This document shows, piece after piece, positions 1 through 14,805 of a stretch of DNA of 64,000 bases. Source of the stretch: Brevipalpus yothersi (Eukaryota; Arthropoda; Arachnida; Trombidiformes; Tenuipalpidae). The translations under genes and the position numbers were made by a program. The notes below the pieces were generated by a model. The model ran no database searches, was not told where the DNA came from, and saw only the letters and a program-made list of their open reading frames with translations. How positions within the stretch are numbered: the first letter of the stretch is position 1; each line of letters starts with the position of its first letter. Location: contig QZCP01000127.1 of assembly GCA_003956705.1 (NCBI GenBank), forward strand, positions 1 through 64,000, in the 5' to 3' direction.

Positions 1-66
<66 letters not shown>
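1..66 (+). repeat. (TC)n microsatellite
   Basis: Uninterrupted TC dinucleotides from the first base, so the tract may extend beyond the window. Confidence 0.99.
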
Positions 67-71
<5 letters not shown>

Positions 72-987
72 CTTCCTCTGTCCTCTCTAGCGTCAAAGGC
101 CTCCAACTATCTCCGCTGACGAAATGCTTAGTGTCAGGCCAGTTCGAAGCTAGAAAGAGATGCTCTTTTTCAGCCGATTAGCTGTGGCTCAATTGTGACC
201 CATGTTCTGATGTACCTCGTGTTCGCTGGAGCACCTAACAGCCTGGGCTGGCTTGACTGCTGTTGGAAGCTGGATGCATGTTTCAAGATGGTATTGGGGT
301 GTGACGGGGGCTCATCGATGTTCTCTTTTCGAATCGCTTGATGCTTCATCGCGTAATGGATCATTAGGAGGCAAATATTATGCTAATTTGTCTTGATATG
401 CTGGTCGAGCATCTCGAGGAGTGAGAAGCTTACAAGCGTACGAGTGCATGTTCACTGGATAACATAGAATCAACTCATGGACCGTGAAATTATTTCTAAA
501 TCATGTCAGGATACTTCGCACAAAATACATCAATTTTCATCCAAACATTTACTCTCCTAGCCTTTCTCACGACCATCCATTCAATGCACCATCTTCTGAA
601 TCCACTTCCGTACTCTCTTGTATCATTGGTAAGGATGTATGAAGTAGCAAGAAGAGACACTTGCTTGTGTCTGCTTCACTTGAGATGCTGAATGTATGTA
701 TGTGTGTTCACTTCGACTGCGCGTTCCTCATCAGGACAAGGCTACGGAAATCAGCCTATAAGGCGAATAGCTACTTAGTCACGATGCTCTTGAGATGTGG
801 TTTTGTACGTTAAATGGGGCAGAATAGATGGGATGTCGAATGATGAGCAAGATAATAAAGAGGCGCCATGTGTTGAGAGGATAAAAAAATGATTGGCCAA
901 GATGAATCGTTGTGGAAAGAAGCGACAAGAAGGAGCGAGTGTACGGTCGAAGAGGAATAAAAGAGAGAGGAGCTTGTGGAAGATAGG

Positions 988-990
<3 letters not shown>

Positions 991-1041
<51 letters not shown>
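991..1041 (+). repeat. (GA)n microsatellite
   Basis: About 25 uninterrupted GA units in non-coding DNA. Confidence 0.99.
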
Positions 1042-1042
<1 letters not shown>

Positions 1043-2068
1043 CTCGGTAGATTTTGTTGAAGATGCTAGTATGGAGACGCTTGTCTGTGTTCACCACAAA
1101 GCAGGCCTTACAGGATTCAAAGAAGCAGAAGATGCGAGACGAATCATGCTTTGTACGGTATCCATTCAAAGCATCTCCTCTCATCTTTACCTCTCACCCC
1201 ACTAGTCTTCCAATTTACTGTCACTTCAATTGTGGCCCGAGAGCGTCGCAGATCTGACCCAATCATGTGGTCAGTGGAGTAAGTAGCGGAGAATGGGGTC
1301 ATCAATCAGAAAACACATGTAATGCATGCACTCGTCAATTGGTAAATCGGGATCGTTCTTGTTGAATCAACATTTCCCCATTCAAGGTTTGTCTTAATCA
1401 AAGTTGCTTGATTGGCTAGATCCTTTCGTTCATTCACTCATTCATGATCATATTAGTATGAGTTTGAACATTAGAACCATTGTCGTCACCACAGATATTG
1501 TTCAGTTCATCTTTGATTCCACAGAGAAGAGAGGATGATCACCAAAGTTGAGGTTTTCTGTGAAGCTATTGGAAGCTGTTTGAGTAAATTCCCCTTGTAC
1601 AAGAATCAATATATATTCGTGTGTGCTTATTAGAAGCCACCGAATGAGATGTGGTTCACCTGGTTGTATCAATAGTAGAAAGTGAAAGGTAATCATGTAA
1701 TTGGAAATTTAATTGTAAAATGAACAGCCAAAGGTATCGCGGGCTGCAAAAAAAACGGCAAGAGGCTATCAGTCATCCCAGCAAACAGCTTACAGGCTGT
1801 TGGGCGAGCTTGAAGTGTGAAAAAGAGGCATGTTTTCGGGGACCAAACCAGTTCGGAATCATCAGGACCAATATTTCATTGGGCTTGAAGATTAGTTAGG
1901 AGAACATACTTACTAGTTAGATAATGAGGAATGTGGACTTGATGAATTGCTGCTAAACTTCACACTGATTGTTGCTGCAAGCTTCTGAAAACGGATCAGA
2001 AAAAAGATGAAACTTGCGAGTCCGTCCTCGTCACTTGATAGATGGTTTAATGTGTTTCATGAATCGAT

Positions 2069-2069
<1 letters not shown>

Positions 2070-2119
<50 letters not shown>
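2070..2119 (+). repeat. (TC)n microsatellite
   Basis: About 24 uninterrupted TC units followed by TAGG. Confidence 0.99.
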
Positions 2120-2120
<1 letters not shown>

Positions 2121-4967
2121 GGAGTCTCAAATGAGCTGGCGAGATGTATTCGCACCTCTCTTACCAGTAAGCTCATTTATCCCATCTTAAAGCACCAGCA
2201 AACTTTTATCACGCTTGTAAACAGCAGTCTCCAGGCTTAGCCCATTTGATCACTCTCCAAAGTTGTCTCCAAAATATTTTCAATCGAACTATCTTGGCCC
2301 AACCAACAAACGGAAGGTTGGAGTGAGAACACCACTGGCAATCAAATATTTGAGTTCATCAGAATCATGTGAGGTGACATGGAGATTTCCGAGAGTATCA
2401 ATATATTTTGCTGAAGTCAATTTCGCCCGGCATGAAACCGAATTGAGGTGGCCAAAGCGGATGGTAGTAGGAGCATTCAAGAGCAATCAGTGCGCTTATA
2501 GTTCTAAATGACTACAGAGGCACTTATTTGGAAACTTGTGGCCAACAAGAGGAATTGCTTTTCTCTCTGGTGAGAGGTACCTTCGATGCTGTTTCACCAT
2601 GCTGTAGCTTGTTGGCCAGTTGGTCTGATCCATTGACAGCCTGAATTAGTGTGCAAATTTTTCCCAGTTTTCTAACCGATTAGAGTCTATCTGTAGAGTG
2701 GTCATCACTCGACACCCACGCGCCATTTAAGGAAGCCTAAGACAGAGAGTAGGTCTGATAAAAAGTGAGAATCATGGGTGAAAAGCTGAAATCCTTTCGG
2801 ATTCTCGAATTTGAGACGTTTCAATTACTCTGTATAACTAGCATCATAGAGCCCTGAGGGTTGAACAGGCTCACTAGTTGCCAAACTGATGAGATACATT
2901 CTCCAAGCATTCAAAATGAATGTCTCGGTGTGTAAATCGATTAAGTGAGCAACACACGAGTGATCATCGCCTGCAGGGCAATGATCACATGTCGTCCCAA
3001 AGCAGTTACGAATGAGGTAGTAGGGACACAACCTACATTGAATGGAATATTGATCTGCTGAGCGGATGAAAATGAAAGACCTTCAACGGCAAGAACAAAG
3101 CTACTGATACACGCTCGAACAATAAAGTTTCTTTCTTTTTATTGTTGTCCCTTCTCTTGATTGTTTTCAAGCTTATAATTGACCACCTTTTATTTTCAAT
3201 AGTTAAAAATACAACAAAATTTACGTGTGTGAAATAGAATATATATGACTTTGACGTTCATATAGATGAGGCTTGAACAAAAATTGGATAGTCTTCAACA
3301 AGATCATAGATCTGTATAGGCAATTCTACTGTGACTGATCTCACATTCTCTCTTCTGATTACTTCCAGCGTGCGTAACAGTTAATAGATCAACTATGCTA
3401 ATATTTGAAGAGGCACTAAATTTCTTTGCTTAAGTAGAAATTCCTAACATGAAGATCAAGTACGTTCAACTAAAATACCGCCTATTATGGCTACTACTTT
3501 GCTCACATTTTTGGTCAGCAACAATAATATTAGGCTTCATTAGGTTTTATTAGATTGAGATACATATATTATCTGTTTTCTCTCTCAACTTCATGATTGG
3601 GAAGAATAACTCTGTCAGGTTAAATCGAAATGAAGCTCATTCATGAGGAGTTTCAGGGTCTATTCCAGGGAATAACAATTTAAAACTTCATTATCAATTT
3701 GTGTTTGAGCTGCTGATTTCATGGTGCTTTGAATCGAATTTAATCCAATTGAACTCATTTGTTAATTTAGCCATTGGAACAAACCAAATATGTCTTATGG
3801 TTTGTCTTCTTAGATGTATTGATAAATTGTTTAATTTTTTTGTTTGATTAAATATTGTCATTTGATAGTAAAGATAGAGCCTAATCCATGCTGAAATAAT
3901 TCCTCTACATTTGCACAAGCACAAGCAAGATTAGCTCTTTAGATACATTACAACATATAAGGTCTCAGGTCCTATATTCATCTTGGCTTCTGGATCAAGG
4001 AAAATCCTAATTTGAGCTGGTTTTTATCTGATCAGATTCCAATCTATAACAGCAGGGTCTAATATCCATTCTCTAATTGATGCAATGCAATTCTAAAGAT
4101 GCAATAAAAAGGGGCTCTTCATCGAAAATAATATCATCTCAATTTGATATGATCCTTGAATATTGTTCAATTATTTAATCACTGGAGCTTTCACTGATGA
4201 ACATTGTTCAAATTTAGACAGAATATAATGAATTTTCTTCCATTACTCAGCTCTCTATTATTGAGAGATGCTCCGAATTGTGCTTTGTTACTGAAACATG
4301 TACATGTACCATACCTACATACATGTACATACATGTATGTATGTTGGTATCTAATATTATAATTAATGACTCTCTACAACCTCATGAATTTCATCGAAAA
4401 GTCATGAAGAATCGCTGAATAACAGGATTAAATGATTCAATCCAGGAAGAATAAGATAATAAGAGAAGAAAGGGAAAAACTGTTTCAAGAAAGGAAGAGA
4501 GAAGGGAGGAAAAAAATCAAAACTGAATTCAGGAATTGTTAATTTTGTATTTCTTTCACTTCAGTGACATGTTTAAAGGGGTAAGTTTTGTGATCAAACC
4601 CCCCACAAACACATTTGGTAGAGCAATCAAATTTGAAAATTGAAATACAAACATAGAGAATAATTTAATAAGAGCAAATAGATTACCAATCGAGTAACTT
4701 GCGTCAAACTGCTCAGCTTGAATACAGGAATGAAGACTGATCACCCATTTCTAACATTTTTCTCTGTTTTTTCTACACACAATTCAATCTAAGTTCTTAG
4801 GAAGAGGCTCATTTGATCCTCTTGATTATCCCATTTTAGATCAGACCATAACAGGGGAAGAAGATTCTTCCTCAAAAGACAGCATGACAATACTATTGGC
4901 AATGAGTTGATTAGAAGTGATGGTAAAGACATGCAAAAGTTATCACACTTGAAATGGATTGATGAAT

Positions 4968-4969
<2 letters not shown>

Positions 4970-5030
<61 letters not shown>
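4970..5030 (+). repeat. (GA)n microsatellite
   Basis: About 30 GA units; a shorter TC run follows at 5119-5139. Confidence 0.99.
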
Positions 5031-5033
<3 letters not shown>

Positions 5034-6529
5034 TCAAGCTCAGGTGTAAGAGGTTGAATCTAGATCTACATTGATCAATTTTAGTGCAAGATCAAATGTC
5101 ACATTCACACATGGATTTTCTCTCTCTCTCTCTCTCTCTTCAGCTCACTTAGCCAATTTGGTCCTGTGATTATGGAGAAGGCGAAGAACTCTTCTTGAGC
5201 TTGATGATTTTGGTTTGAACGTCTGTTTGTTGCGCAGCGAGCGGGACACGAGGGATGCTGAGAGATGGGAAGGGATGCTGAGGGATGCTGAGGGAAGAAA
5301 TGACATCAGCCCGAAGCGATGTCAGATGGGAGGGACATTGGACACATCCAGTTGCGAGCAGCGACCTCTTCGGGTCTGTGGCCAGATCGTAATTGACGAG
5401 GTGTAATTCTGCTTGAGAGAGTGATTAATTTTTCAAAATTGATGATCCAATGTTGGAGAAAATTGAAAAGCATCCTCATCATTTTCTGTGATTGGATGGA
5501 GAGAGAGAAGAACTGCAAGTCCAGTGTGCTAGTAGCCGGCAGCGTTTTTCTCGGCATGAAAGAGGAGAGACATTCTTGGCTTGTTCACAGAGCTACAGGA
5601 GGCTTGGTGATGAGGAGAGGTTGGCAAGAGTGGAGAAGAGAGTAGCTGTCGAGCTGTGAGTATCTCATCTCGCTTCACTCAATCGCTTTGTCTTCACGAA
5701 CCTCAACTTCATTAAATTTATCAACACACACTTTCATATGTATATGGTATTGTTGTTTTATGATGGAAAAAGTTTGTCAAGAAGACATTGAGATGGAAAG
5801 AATAGTAAATGAAGTAAACGTGCAGAGAGGTGGTAATATAATGCTAAAGATGTTCAAGTTCAATCGCTTGGGCCTCTCAATTTTTACTTCTCCATGTGAA
5901 ACCTTTCATGATACGAAAGTATATAATGCATGTTTGAACACAAAATGAACACGGATTGTCTGGCTCACAGCATCAATCAGATTGAGGTGGCAGAGATGTG
6001 AGGAGAGGCTGACTTGAAGTGGTGCAAGAAGTATGTGTAGAGTAACAATCTGGATGATTTAGAAATGAAGAAATCGCAGCAAAAGCGTGGCTCATTTTCA
6101 AATTACTTTTCCTCCCAAGGAATGCAAATATCAACAAGTGATTGACAGGCTCATCGAGAGCCTTTGATCAAGCAGTTCTGTAAAGCAAATCCAGCAGTGA
6201 TCAAGGTGATCGGCAGTGTTGGCCACAATGGTCATTGGAAAATGCTAGGGCCAATCTGGGAGAAGAAGCTACCGATGAAGAGGAAAAGTGCGAAAGTAGA
6301 AACAAAGCAGCTCAGCATCTTATTGCCAACAATAACACGCAAATAATTGCGGTTGCTTAATGCAGCTGATGACAAGGCGTGAATCAGATTAATAAAGAGG
6401 CTGGAGGAGGCGCGAAATCGGAGGAAAGAGGCGAGGAAGAAGAAAGATGATGATTAGGTGAGCAAAGTTAAAATATTTGGAAGCGGATATGATAGCATGT
6501 TTCGAGCAAAGCTTTGGAAACCACTGAAA

Positions 6530-6640
<111 letters not shown>

Positions 6641-9600
6641 AAGTATCAAGTCGAAAGGGAGAGAGCACAATAGAGGCACTCAAGCCATGCTTGATGATAC
6701 TTTAACATGAACATGGGAACAAAGCATGGAGCGTAAAAAGAAACATCCACGCGGAGTGAATAAACTGCTTACAGGAATGTTTGGCTGAGTGATAAATATT
6801 GTCATACAACAGAACCGGCTCCTTTTGTTGCTTTTCGTTGGGACGAGTCGATGAAAAGGCCCACATCCCGCCCACTCAATCAGCTCAAATCATGCCCGCG
6901 ATAAAGAATCATCTTGCTCGCCTCGCTGCACCACTCACTTCGGGATGGATCCTCCATTGCGGGGCCTCGAAGCACCCATTCTCATCCTCAATCAGCTCTC
7001 ATCACTTACTTTGATAAAACTTTTTCCGCGCTCTTCCTCCTTCAATCCACCGCATTGCTCACTACTTATCTAGCCTAGTCCCGCTGTCTCTGACCGATGG
7101 TCAAGCGTTCTCTGGAACACTTGCAGAGGTAAATGTTAGCCATAGCAAGGGAAGAATGATCGGATGCTGAGCCTCAGAGGTCCACTGCATTGTGATATCG
7201 CAATTCCGCGAAGCTCAAGTAGGGCCTATAGTGGGAGTGAATTGAATCTCTCATGAAACATGAATGAGTATTATCCATATGGTTGTCAGGGCCATTATTG
7301 AAAGAGAGAGAGAGGAAGATGATGATGATAAAAGAGAGAGAGAAAGCTATTCAATCGAGCCTCAGGAAGTGTTCAAACATTGAGATATCATCTACTTTCC
7401 ATCTCTATAATTATGAAATAATTTTGCATATCAATATTAGCAAAATTTTGTCAGAAAAATGGTTTTTCCGTGATCTCTTTCGTGACTCGGCATCCAATAT
7501 AGTCAGGAAAGTGAGCGTTTAGTGCACTCATCGAAATGAGACTAAAATGTACGTGGAATTTTTGGCTAGAAGCTGGATGGCCCACAGAGGGGTTGGTAGG
7601 CTCGAAGGCCGAGAGGGAAACGAATCGGTTTCATTTTGCTAGCAGTCACTCGAGAAGCCCTCGAAAAGTAGAGTAAATGGGAAAATGAGATGATACACAA
7701 AGGTAAAGTTTGTACAAAAAGTCGATCCTCTCACCTTTTGCGTAAATATTGAAACATTGAAAATGGAGTAGCCCAAGGGCAGGCAAAGTGAAAAGAGCAG
7801 CCGAGAAGCGAGTGTAGAGTGTAGAGTATAGAGTTTTGCTGGCCATCGGACTGCCCGCAGATCCCGCCCGAAGCTGCTCCAAAATTTGAAAACATTCCTT
7901 TCGTGATCTCAGGCTTCTTTCGGCGAACAGAACAACGATTCTTCCCATTTCTCACCTACTTGCTGGCTTCCTGCTGGCCTTTAGCCTGCTATTCTCTTTG
8001 TCTATCACTTAGCTCCATGAAACCAAATCGTGAGATTTATCTTCCGTATTGCCTCCTGTCAAATCGTATCTTTCATTCGCACTGGTTTTGCTAATTTTTC
8101 TGACAGAATACAAGCATTCTGGCGCCTTTTCATTCAGAGGTGAGGCACCATGAAGAGTAGCTGCTCGCTCTCAGGCCATCTTCTCACTTTTTGATTGGAG
8201 TATACATCATGCTTTCTCGCCTCATGACTACAATCCGATCATCAGTCCATCTCACAGCTATGTGATTAGCCATTCGAACTATCCACTACAATGGCCCACC
8301 TTTGAACAGGTATCCATGATCGTATGGTCTCTAGCCTTTTCGTCCACATCACTTCAATCAGTGGAAGTAGTGAGTGGACGTAGATGGGTAGAGAGGGAAT
8401 TGATCTTACATTTACATGTACCTCTGGAAACTGATTTTTGTATCATTGCCTTGATCTCTGGTTAGTAAGTCTCTTTTATTCTTTATCCTGGAATCGTCTC
8501 TACTTGATAGTATTATTTTGTTTGCTCTCTTTTTCATGAGTTCAGTGCAATTTTCGGGAAAAATTCCTTTTTGGAGGCACCATTGAGCCTCGAAAATCTC
8601 GATACAATTCATTATACACACGTACGCATCTTACTGCTACCATTTACACTGTACTCGACTGGTTATTGAAACATTAAACCCCAACCAAAAACTTTCTGTA
8701 TTGAGTGGTAGAGTTCGAACATTCCTAGATTGTCCCTTCTATCCTTGAGATTTTCATTATCATTATTAAATTGGCTCACCAGTCTGCCTCGAAGACTAAC
8801 TAATTTGCTAAATAAGATGATTATTTGCTGAGGAGTATTTTGCATCAGATTGTCGAGAGGAAACATTATAAGTAGAAACAGTGAAAAACTGCCAATCAAT
8901 CGAACCATGAATTATATCGATAAGGTGCATAAGCCTACATGAGTAATCGAAAAAAGTCAGTGAAGAAAAAGACGCATCATCGATCTCTGTTACTTGTTAT
9001 CTAACAGAAATGAGAAGAATATCATATTTAATTTCAAAATGTTACTCATTCATTTGGTTGAACGTTTTCTTGGATCAAAATAAGGGGGGTAAGAAACAGA
9101 TGAAACAATTTGAAAGAGTCAAAGAAACGGAATTTTCCATCAATTTGAAGATTGTATCCTAGAGGAGGAAAGAAAGAAATAAAACTGAGAATTGATCCTG
9201 TTTGAGTTGCTGTTAATCATCAAAATGATTAATCCAAACCTTGATGGAGTATTGATTTTTTAAGTGAGCCAAATTGCTTTCATTCACCCACCTTGTAGAC
9301 ACCAACGAAGTAGCCAAAATTAACTAGCATACATGTATTGCCACAAAAAAATCCGTCTTACCAAATGCAACCTACGAGAAACACTTCCAGCTAATTTTAC
9401 TCTCAATCGTACAGATCCATGGAAGTTTTCATCTAGTCTCTTCTCAATAATCTTGTAATGTTGTAACTTCGGATGTGGCAAGATAGCAACTTGTCCATAG
9501 ATTGGGCCTTTTTCGTTGAATAGAGAGTGAAGAATGAATTTGAAAGAAAGGTAGAAAAAATTCTTAGAATCATCAGAATGGCAACTTTTGGTCCTCTCCT

Positions 9601-9782
9601 CTCAAAGTATGGCCACGTCGAAGCTGAGTCCGCGTTGGCCCAGAAGCGTCTATGAGCTTGCCTGTGAGCCGAGGTGTGTTTAAGGCAATGATTGAGCTGA
9701 TGCAACAATTATTGCACACAATTATCAGCACATCACTCAACAGCAGGATTCATTTGAAAAGATGTCAGAATCTAGATGGTCT

Positions 9783-9797
9783 CGAGAGAGAGAAAGG

Positions 9798-9889
<92 letters not shown>
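9783..9889 (+). repeat. (GA)n microsatellite
   Basis: About 100 bases, the longest pure dinucleotide tract in the window, with one GAAAGGAAGAAA interruption at its left end. Confidence 0.98.
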
Positions 9890-9891
<2 letters not shown>

Positions 9892-10714
9892 TTCTACAAC
9901 AAGACTCGAAGCTTTTCATCGTAGCTCCACCAGAATCTTCTATCTGATTGATCGATCGGAATAGAGATATAAAACGATCAGCTTTGAGCTCTACAAGATA
10001 TATGCTGGCGTGCCGATTTGCTGATCATTGAACTTTTCTACTACAAGATCAAAACAAAATCGATTGCTTGTTGAGCAACAGCCTCAGTATAGAATGGTCA
10101 GACGGCGATTGTGGAAAGCAAATCATTGGAATTTGACGGAGATTATTTGGAATGAAAGGCAGTCAGTGAATGAGTGGAAACAAAGCCTAGAAAACTCAAT
10201 GACAAACGAGAGAAAATGGTTACTCTTTTTCATCGATCTTGACTTTGTCTTTTTCTCTTGCTCTTTGTTATCATGTCTATCGATCTGGCTGAGGAGAAAA
10301 CAGATGATTGAAGAATTTTGAAAATCTCAATTAAGTGAATAAATGAATTGTAGCAAAGAAATTTATTGGTAGTACATGATTTGCAGTTATGACAACAACA
10401 ACTTTGTGGATGAGAAGCAGTATAGAAACTTGAAATCGCAAATATCGAAAACAATAGATATTCACCCGATTTGAAGTGTTACTTTGGGGAGCAGCTTTTG
10501 CAGTCAAAAGTAAATTATTTGAAATTATTCTAATCTTGCCTCAAATGAAGTTTCCATCTAGATGCTGACTCAAATATGGAGAGAATGTCAGCTGTGCTCT
10601 ATAATTTGTGTGCCAAATGAATGGCTAGGATGTAGCAACTTGGTTCCCATCGAATCGTCATATGCATGCAAATGTAATGCTGAGCGCTAATTGCTGCGAC
10701 GAATTAAGAACTCG

Positions 10715-10973
10715 TTAGTTGCGGGAAGCCAAGGCGAACAACGAAGCACGACGTGTAATTCAACCGCAGAAAGGATGTTCATGCAAATAGCATTTTAATA
10801 GCGGGAACAAAACCTCATCGGTTGATTGCGATGAGAAGAACCGCAACACGCTCGTCAGGCCGGTAAGCGAGAAGAGGAAGAGGAGGAACGTGCGAACGAG
10901 CCGAAACTGAGCTCAGCTGAGCCAGGCAAGAATCAAAAGTGAGTGCAGGAAGTGGTGACCTCGCAAAGTTCAG
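10715..10973 (+). promoter_or_regulatory. GC-richer, CpG-containing stretch ending in a consensus 5' splice site
   Basis: This part is richer in G, C and CpG than its surroundings and ends in AAAGTTCAG|GTGAGTGG, a near-perfect donor at 10973/10974. It could be a promoter with a non-coding first exon, perhaps of a plus-strand gene such as the Beat gene whose first coding exon lies 6.7 kb away. No transcript support is available. Confidence 0.22.
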
Positions 10974-11224
10974 GTGAGTGGCTGGGAGGTTGCCGCGCGA
11001 AATGGGCGGTGGGGAGGTACTTCGGTGCCCAAGTGCCAATAGAAGCGTCCTCCGTCAATCAGGTGGGGCGACAAAGCAAGCAACTTGTAATTACCGAAAT
11101 TACAACCAAAATCAGGATAATTTTCGGTGTGAATGGTGTGAGAGGCACTGGAGAACAACTTTCAAGTATAATTATTTCAGCGCGGGACAACGCTGAGGAA
11201 CACTCTTCAAGCTCTGGAATTTAG

Positions 11225-11278
<54 letters not shown>
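11225..11278 (+). repeat. Compound (GAAA)n(GA)n microsatellite
   Basis: Seven GAAA units followed by about 12 GA units, same order as at 6530. Confidence 0.98.
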
Positions 11279-12098
11279 CGTCAAATCATCTAGCAACAGC
11301 AAAAAGAGCCGATTCGATTTTAGCATTGGCATTCCAGTGAAAAACTTGCAGATGCTTTGAGAGCCTGAGTTGACTTGCAAGCTCATCAAATACAACCATA
11401 TAACTGTTCACAATGACCATAGAATATGACAGAGTCAATCAGCTAAATGACACTTGATCACTCATCGTAACCAGTGAGTGTTGACAATGAGATAGGAAAG
11501 AGGTATAAAGTGGCCGATGTTGGGTCGATCGAAAAGCCGGGGGACGGGAAAGGAATCCAGTAGATGATGCTCATGGAAGGCGATCTGCTTTTTCCGCCAG
11601 ATTGGAGAGCGGTGCGAAAAATAGGGCGTAAAACATGAGGCGTAAATTGAATTACATTGTAGATTCATTACGAGTTGATCTTATCTATCTATGATGTTCT
11701 TCTTGCGCCGTGATCTTCTAGATCTCTCGATCGTGATCATGATCTGTGCCGACTGATGACGGATGCGGATTCCAAACGTTAAAATAAAATAAAAAAATTC
11801 ATGAAAATGTAAGAATAAGCACGCAGTGAGCCATTGTCTCCACTATGAATGGAAAAGAATAGCCAGCATAGTCCGCATCACGAATGCCATTTCAACAGAT
11901 TAATTCGAGCTGAATAGCATCCAACATTAGAATAGTACCATCAAATCAAGGGGTGGGCTGCTGAGCGCGGGCAAGCGTGCGAATGGCCATTTTTTGACCG
12001 CAAAGAAGAAGAAGATCATCTTAGAAGCCATTTGGCCATCTCATGGGGACTAAAGCGGCTTACAAACCACTCAATCTGCGCTTCATTGACGATATTCC

Positions 12099-12101
<3 letters not shown>

Positions 12102-12169
<68 letters not shown>

Positions 12170-12181
12170 CTCTTTCTCTCT
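12102..12181 (+). repeat. Compound (TC)n(CTTT)n microsatellite
   Basis: TC run followed by CTTT units, the complement-strand arrangement of the 6530 and 11225 tracts. Confidence 0.97.
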
Positions 12182-12990
12182 CGCTCACACATACTTACAC
12201 TCACAACGGAATGCTTCGGCCTCAAACATCTCTAATTATGCGATTCATGGCCATAATGAGCACTGGACATAGTTTCACTGGCTCGGTAAACAGAGAGCTG
12301 GAGTCGGTTGCATGGAAAAAGCATATAGTGGGATATTTCTTTCTCGAAACAATGGTCAGTAAACAGCACTAGTGTGCCTCCAAGAGCACAATGAAATCAG
12401 TCATCAGGTACAAGGAGGAACGAAAGAAGAAGAAGAAGAAGAAGAGAGAGAATGGAAAGCATGTAATAATGGGTTGAGAGCGAGAGGAGGCGGATAGAAC
12501 AAAAAGTCGATCACAGGACCCCTCGAGTGTTTCAAGCAGATAGATTTACCCATCTTACCGTTTTTAGTTGAAATTTGGCCCAGAACAAGTTGCTCTTTCT
12601 TTCTCTCTCTCTTTCTCTCTCTCTTTTGCTAACGGCACTTGCATCTCTGTTCTACGGCAAAGTCGCAAAATAGAATCAACTTTTGATGTTCTCCTATGTT
12701 TGAAGATCATCCATGAAGTTGATTGAGGTTCTTGTGTGCTTGAGGCCATAAAATATCTTTTGAACGTGATTGTAGAACGGAGCTGTTGAACAGTTGTAAC
12801 CACTGATCATTGTCTGCATCGGTTTCAGATGATTAGCTGAAATTTCAATCGCTCTCCATCATTGGCCGCCGCTCTTTAAGGGATAGGCAGTTGGAAGATG
12901 CCCAAGCTAATATCACTGAACACTACCCAGGTAATCATCAAAGGATGATTCTGACGGCTTCTGTTGAGCATCAAATTCAATTTGAAGAGG

Positions 12991-12993
<3 letters not shown>

Positions 12994-13056
<63 letters not shown>
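12994..13056 (+). repeat. (GA)n microsatellite
   Basis: About 31 uninterrupted GA units. Confidence 0.98.
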
Positions 13057-13058
<2 letters not shown>

Positions 13059-13788
13059 AATGTTTGTGAAGAAGCATCGAAAAGAGCCCATTCTACTAGT
13101 CTCAATACCTTGAGTTCGTTTCAAGCTTTTTAAACTTAAGATTTTGACTGCTGTTTTCATTTGATCTCCCATAAGTCAATTCTGAGGGCTTGGAAACTTT
13201 CCACTATTTAGAGCAAGATAAAACTATGCTTCATGAGCTTTCTGAGTGAATGATGATTGTTGTTTTGTTTTCTCACTTTAAAAGTTTTACATGAAGGGGC
13301 CAGAATTCGGAGAGAGATTCTCACTCATTACGTTCACAAAAAGAACATTCACTGAAATCGGAGAATATTTCCAAACCTAGGCTTCATTTGAACACTTATT
13401 TGGCCCAAAGCCTCCAGATAGCGATAAAAAGCTGAGATATTTCTCAAATTTAATCTGACTCTCAATTATGTGTTCATAGACAAATGCACCTCTATTTTCG
13501 CCAAGCTGGGAAATATTTTCAAGTGATCAGTCACCACAGTAGTTGCATCAAACATGATGAATGATGCATTCTTAGTTGGCCCACCCGCAGTTCAACTAGA
13601 GCTACCCTCAGTAATGATGCTATTTATAAGATTTGAATATCAAATGATAATCAATTTGCCTGGCACTAGAAGCACACAAGGTGTGAGATGAGCGTAAAGT
13701 AGCCCGACGATGCTAATCAGAAAAATTAAACACCTTTTCTGTCAGAGCATTTGATAAACGTTTCATCCTCATCAATCTTGCCTTCATT

Positions 13789-13791
<3 letters not shown>

Positions 13792-13834
<43 letters not shown>
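13792..13834 (+). repeat. (CT)n microsatellite
   Basis: About 21 CT units, about 1 kb upstream of SPOUT1. Confidence 0.98.
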
Positions 13835-13838
<4 letters not shown>

Positions 13839-14487
13839 TAACCTCTCTTCACACTGGACAGCAAAGTGAGAGCGTTTTTGTTACACTAATACAGACCAAA
13901 TCAAAAAACTCGATCAACGAGGTCCCCCCAAATGAGACTGATCAAGATTCAACAAGATTTTCATCCAAATCTTATCGTCAATCGCATCCATTACAATCAG
14001 CCATATAGTAGGGAAGCAGAATAGTGAGTTTTAACAAAATTGCAAGAAGAAAAAGTTTTTTCGACCAGCCAAAATTATTGATCTAGAAATTTTCACTCGC
14101 ATCGGCAAATATTCTAGGACAGAACTTTTCTTCTCTTGAATCGAAAACTTTATTTTTAGTGTAAACTACACATGAGATAGCTTATGGAAGAAGGAAGGAT
14201 GGAGGAAGGGGTAAAAGAAATTTTGTTAGTGATCTAGTGACATGGGAAAAGAGCCATTGATTGATCCGAGTGCCCACTTCCTGCACATCGCAGATACATT
14301 TATCTACGTTTAGATTTTATAATATGAATCATTCTACTCATAAATTTGTAACAATAATCTACAAATTCTATCGATGTGTGCCGATCATAAATTGTTCAAT
14401 TTGTTTCGAACAAGTAAGATATTGTTTAAAATCAGAGCTAACATTTTTTCGCATAGAGCAGAACATTAGGACATTCGATTAGAACCT

Positions 14488-14525
14488 TCTAAGTACTACA
14501 GTACTACTGTAGTAGTGCTTAGAAC
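14488..14525. repeat. Short hairpin upstream of SPOUT1
   Basis: TTCTAAGTACTACAGTA is followed almost at once by an imperfect inverted copy ending GTAGTGCTTAGAA. It lies about 280 bases before the SPOUT1 start codon. It could form a cruciform or RNA hairpin; its role is unknown. Confidence 0.5.
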
Positions 14526-14805
14526 GAACAAGCTAGCTTTTATTGAAAAGCTCCATCTGTTGATGGATCTCCTTATTCGTCTGCCAACACCTACGTCATC
14601 TAGTGTGGGCAAAAGTTACTAAAAAAATTTTGAAGACATTTAAAGTGAGTCTAGCAATTTTATCAATAAAAACACGCTTCCGAACTAAACTTTACTGCTT
14701 AAGAGTCTCAAGTTAAGACAGCTAAGAAATTTCACAATCATATTATCAAAGTGATCGATTTGTACACAATCTTTGGTCAGTCTAGTAGTTATTTAGTTTT
14801 TGGTG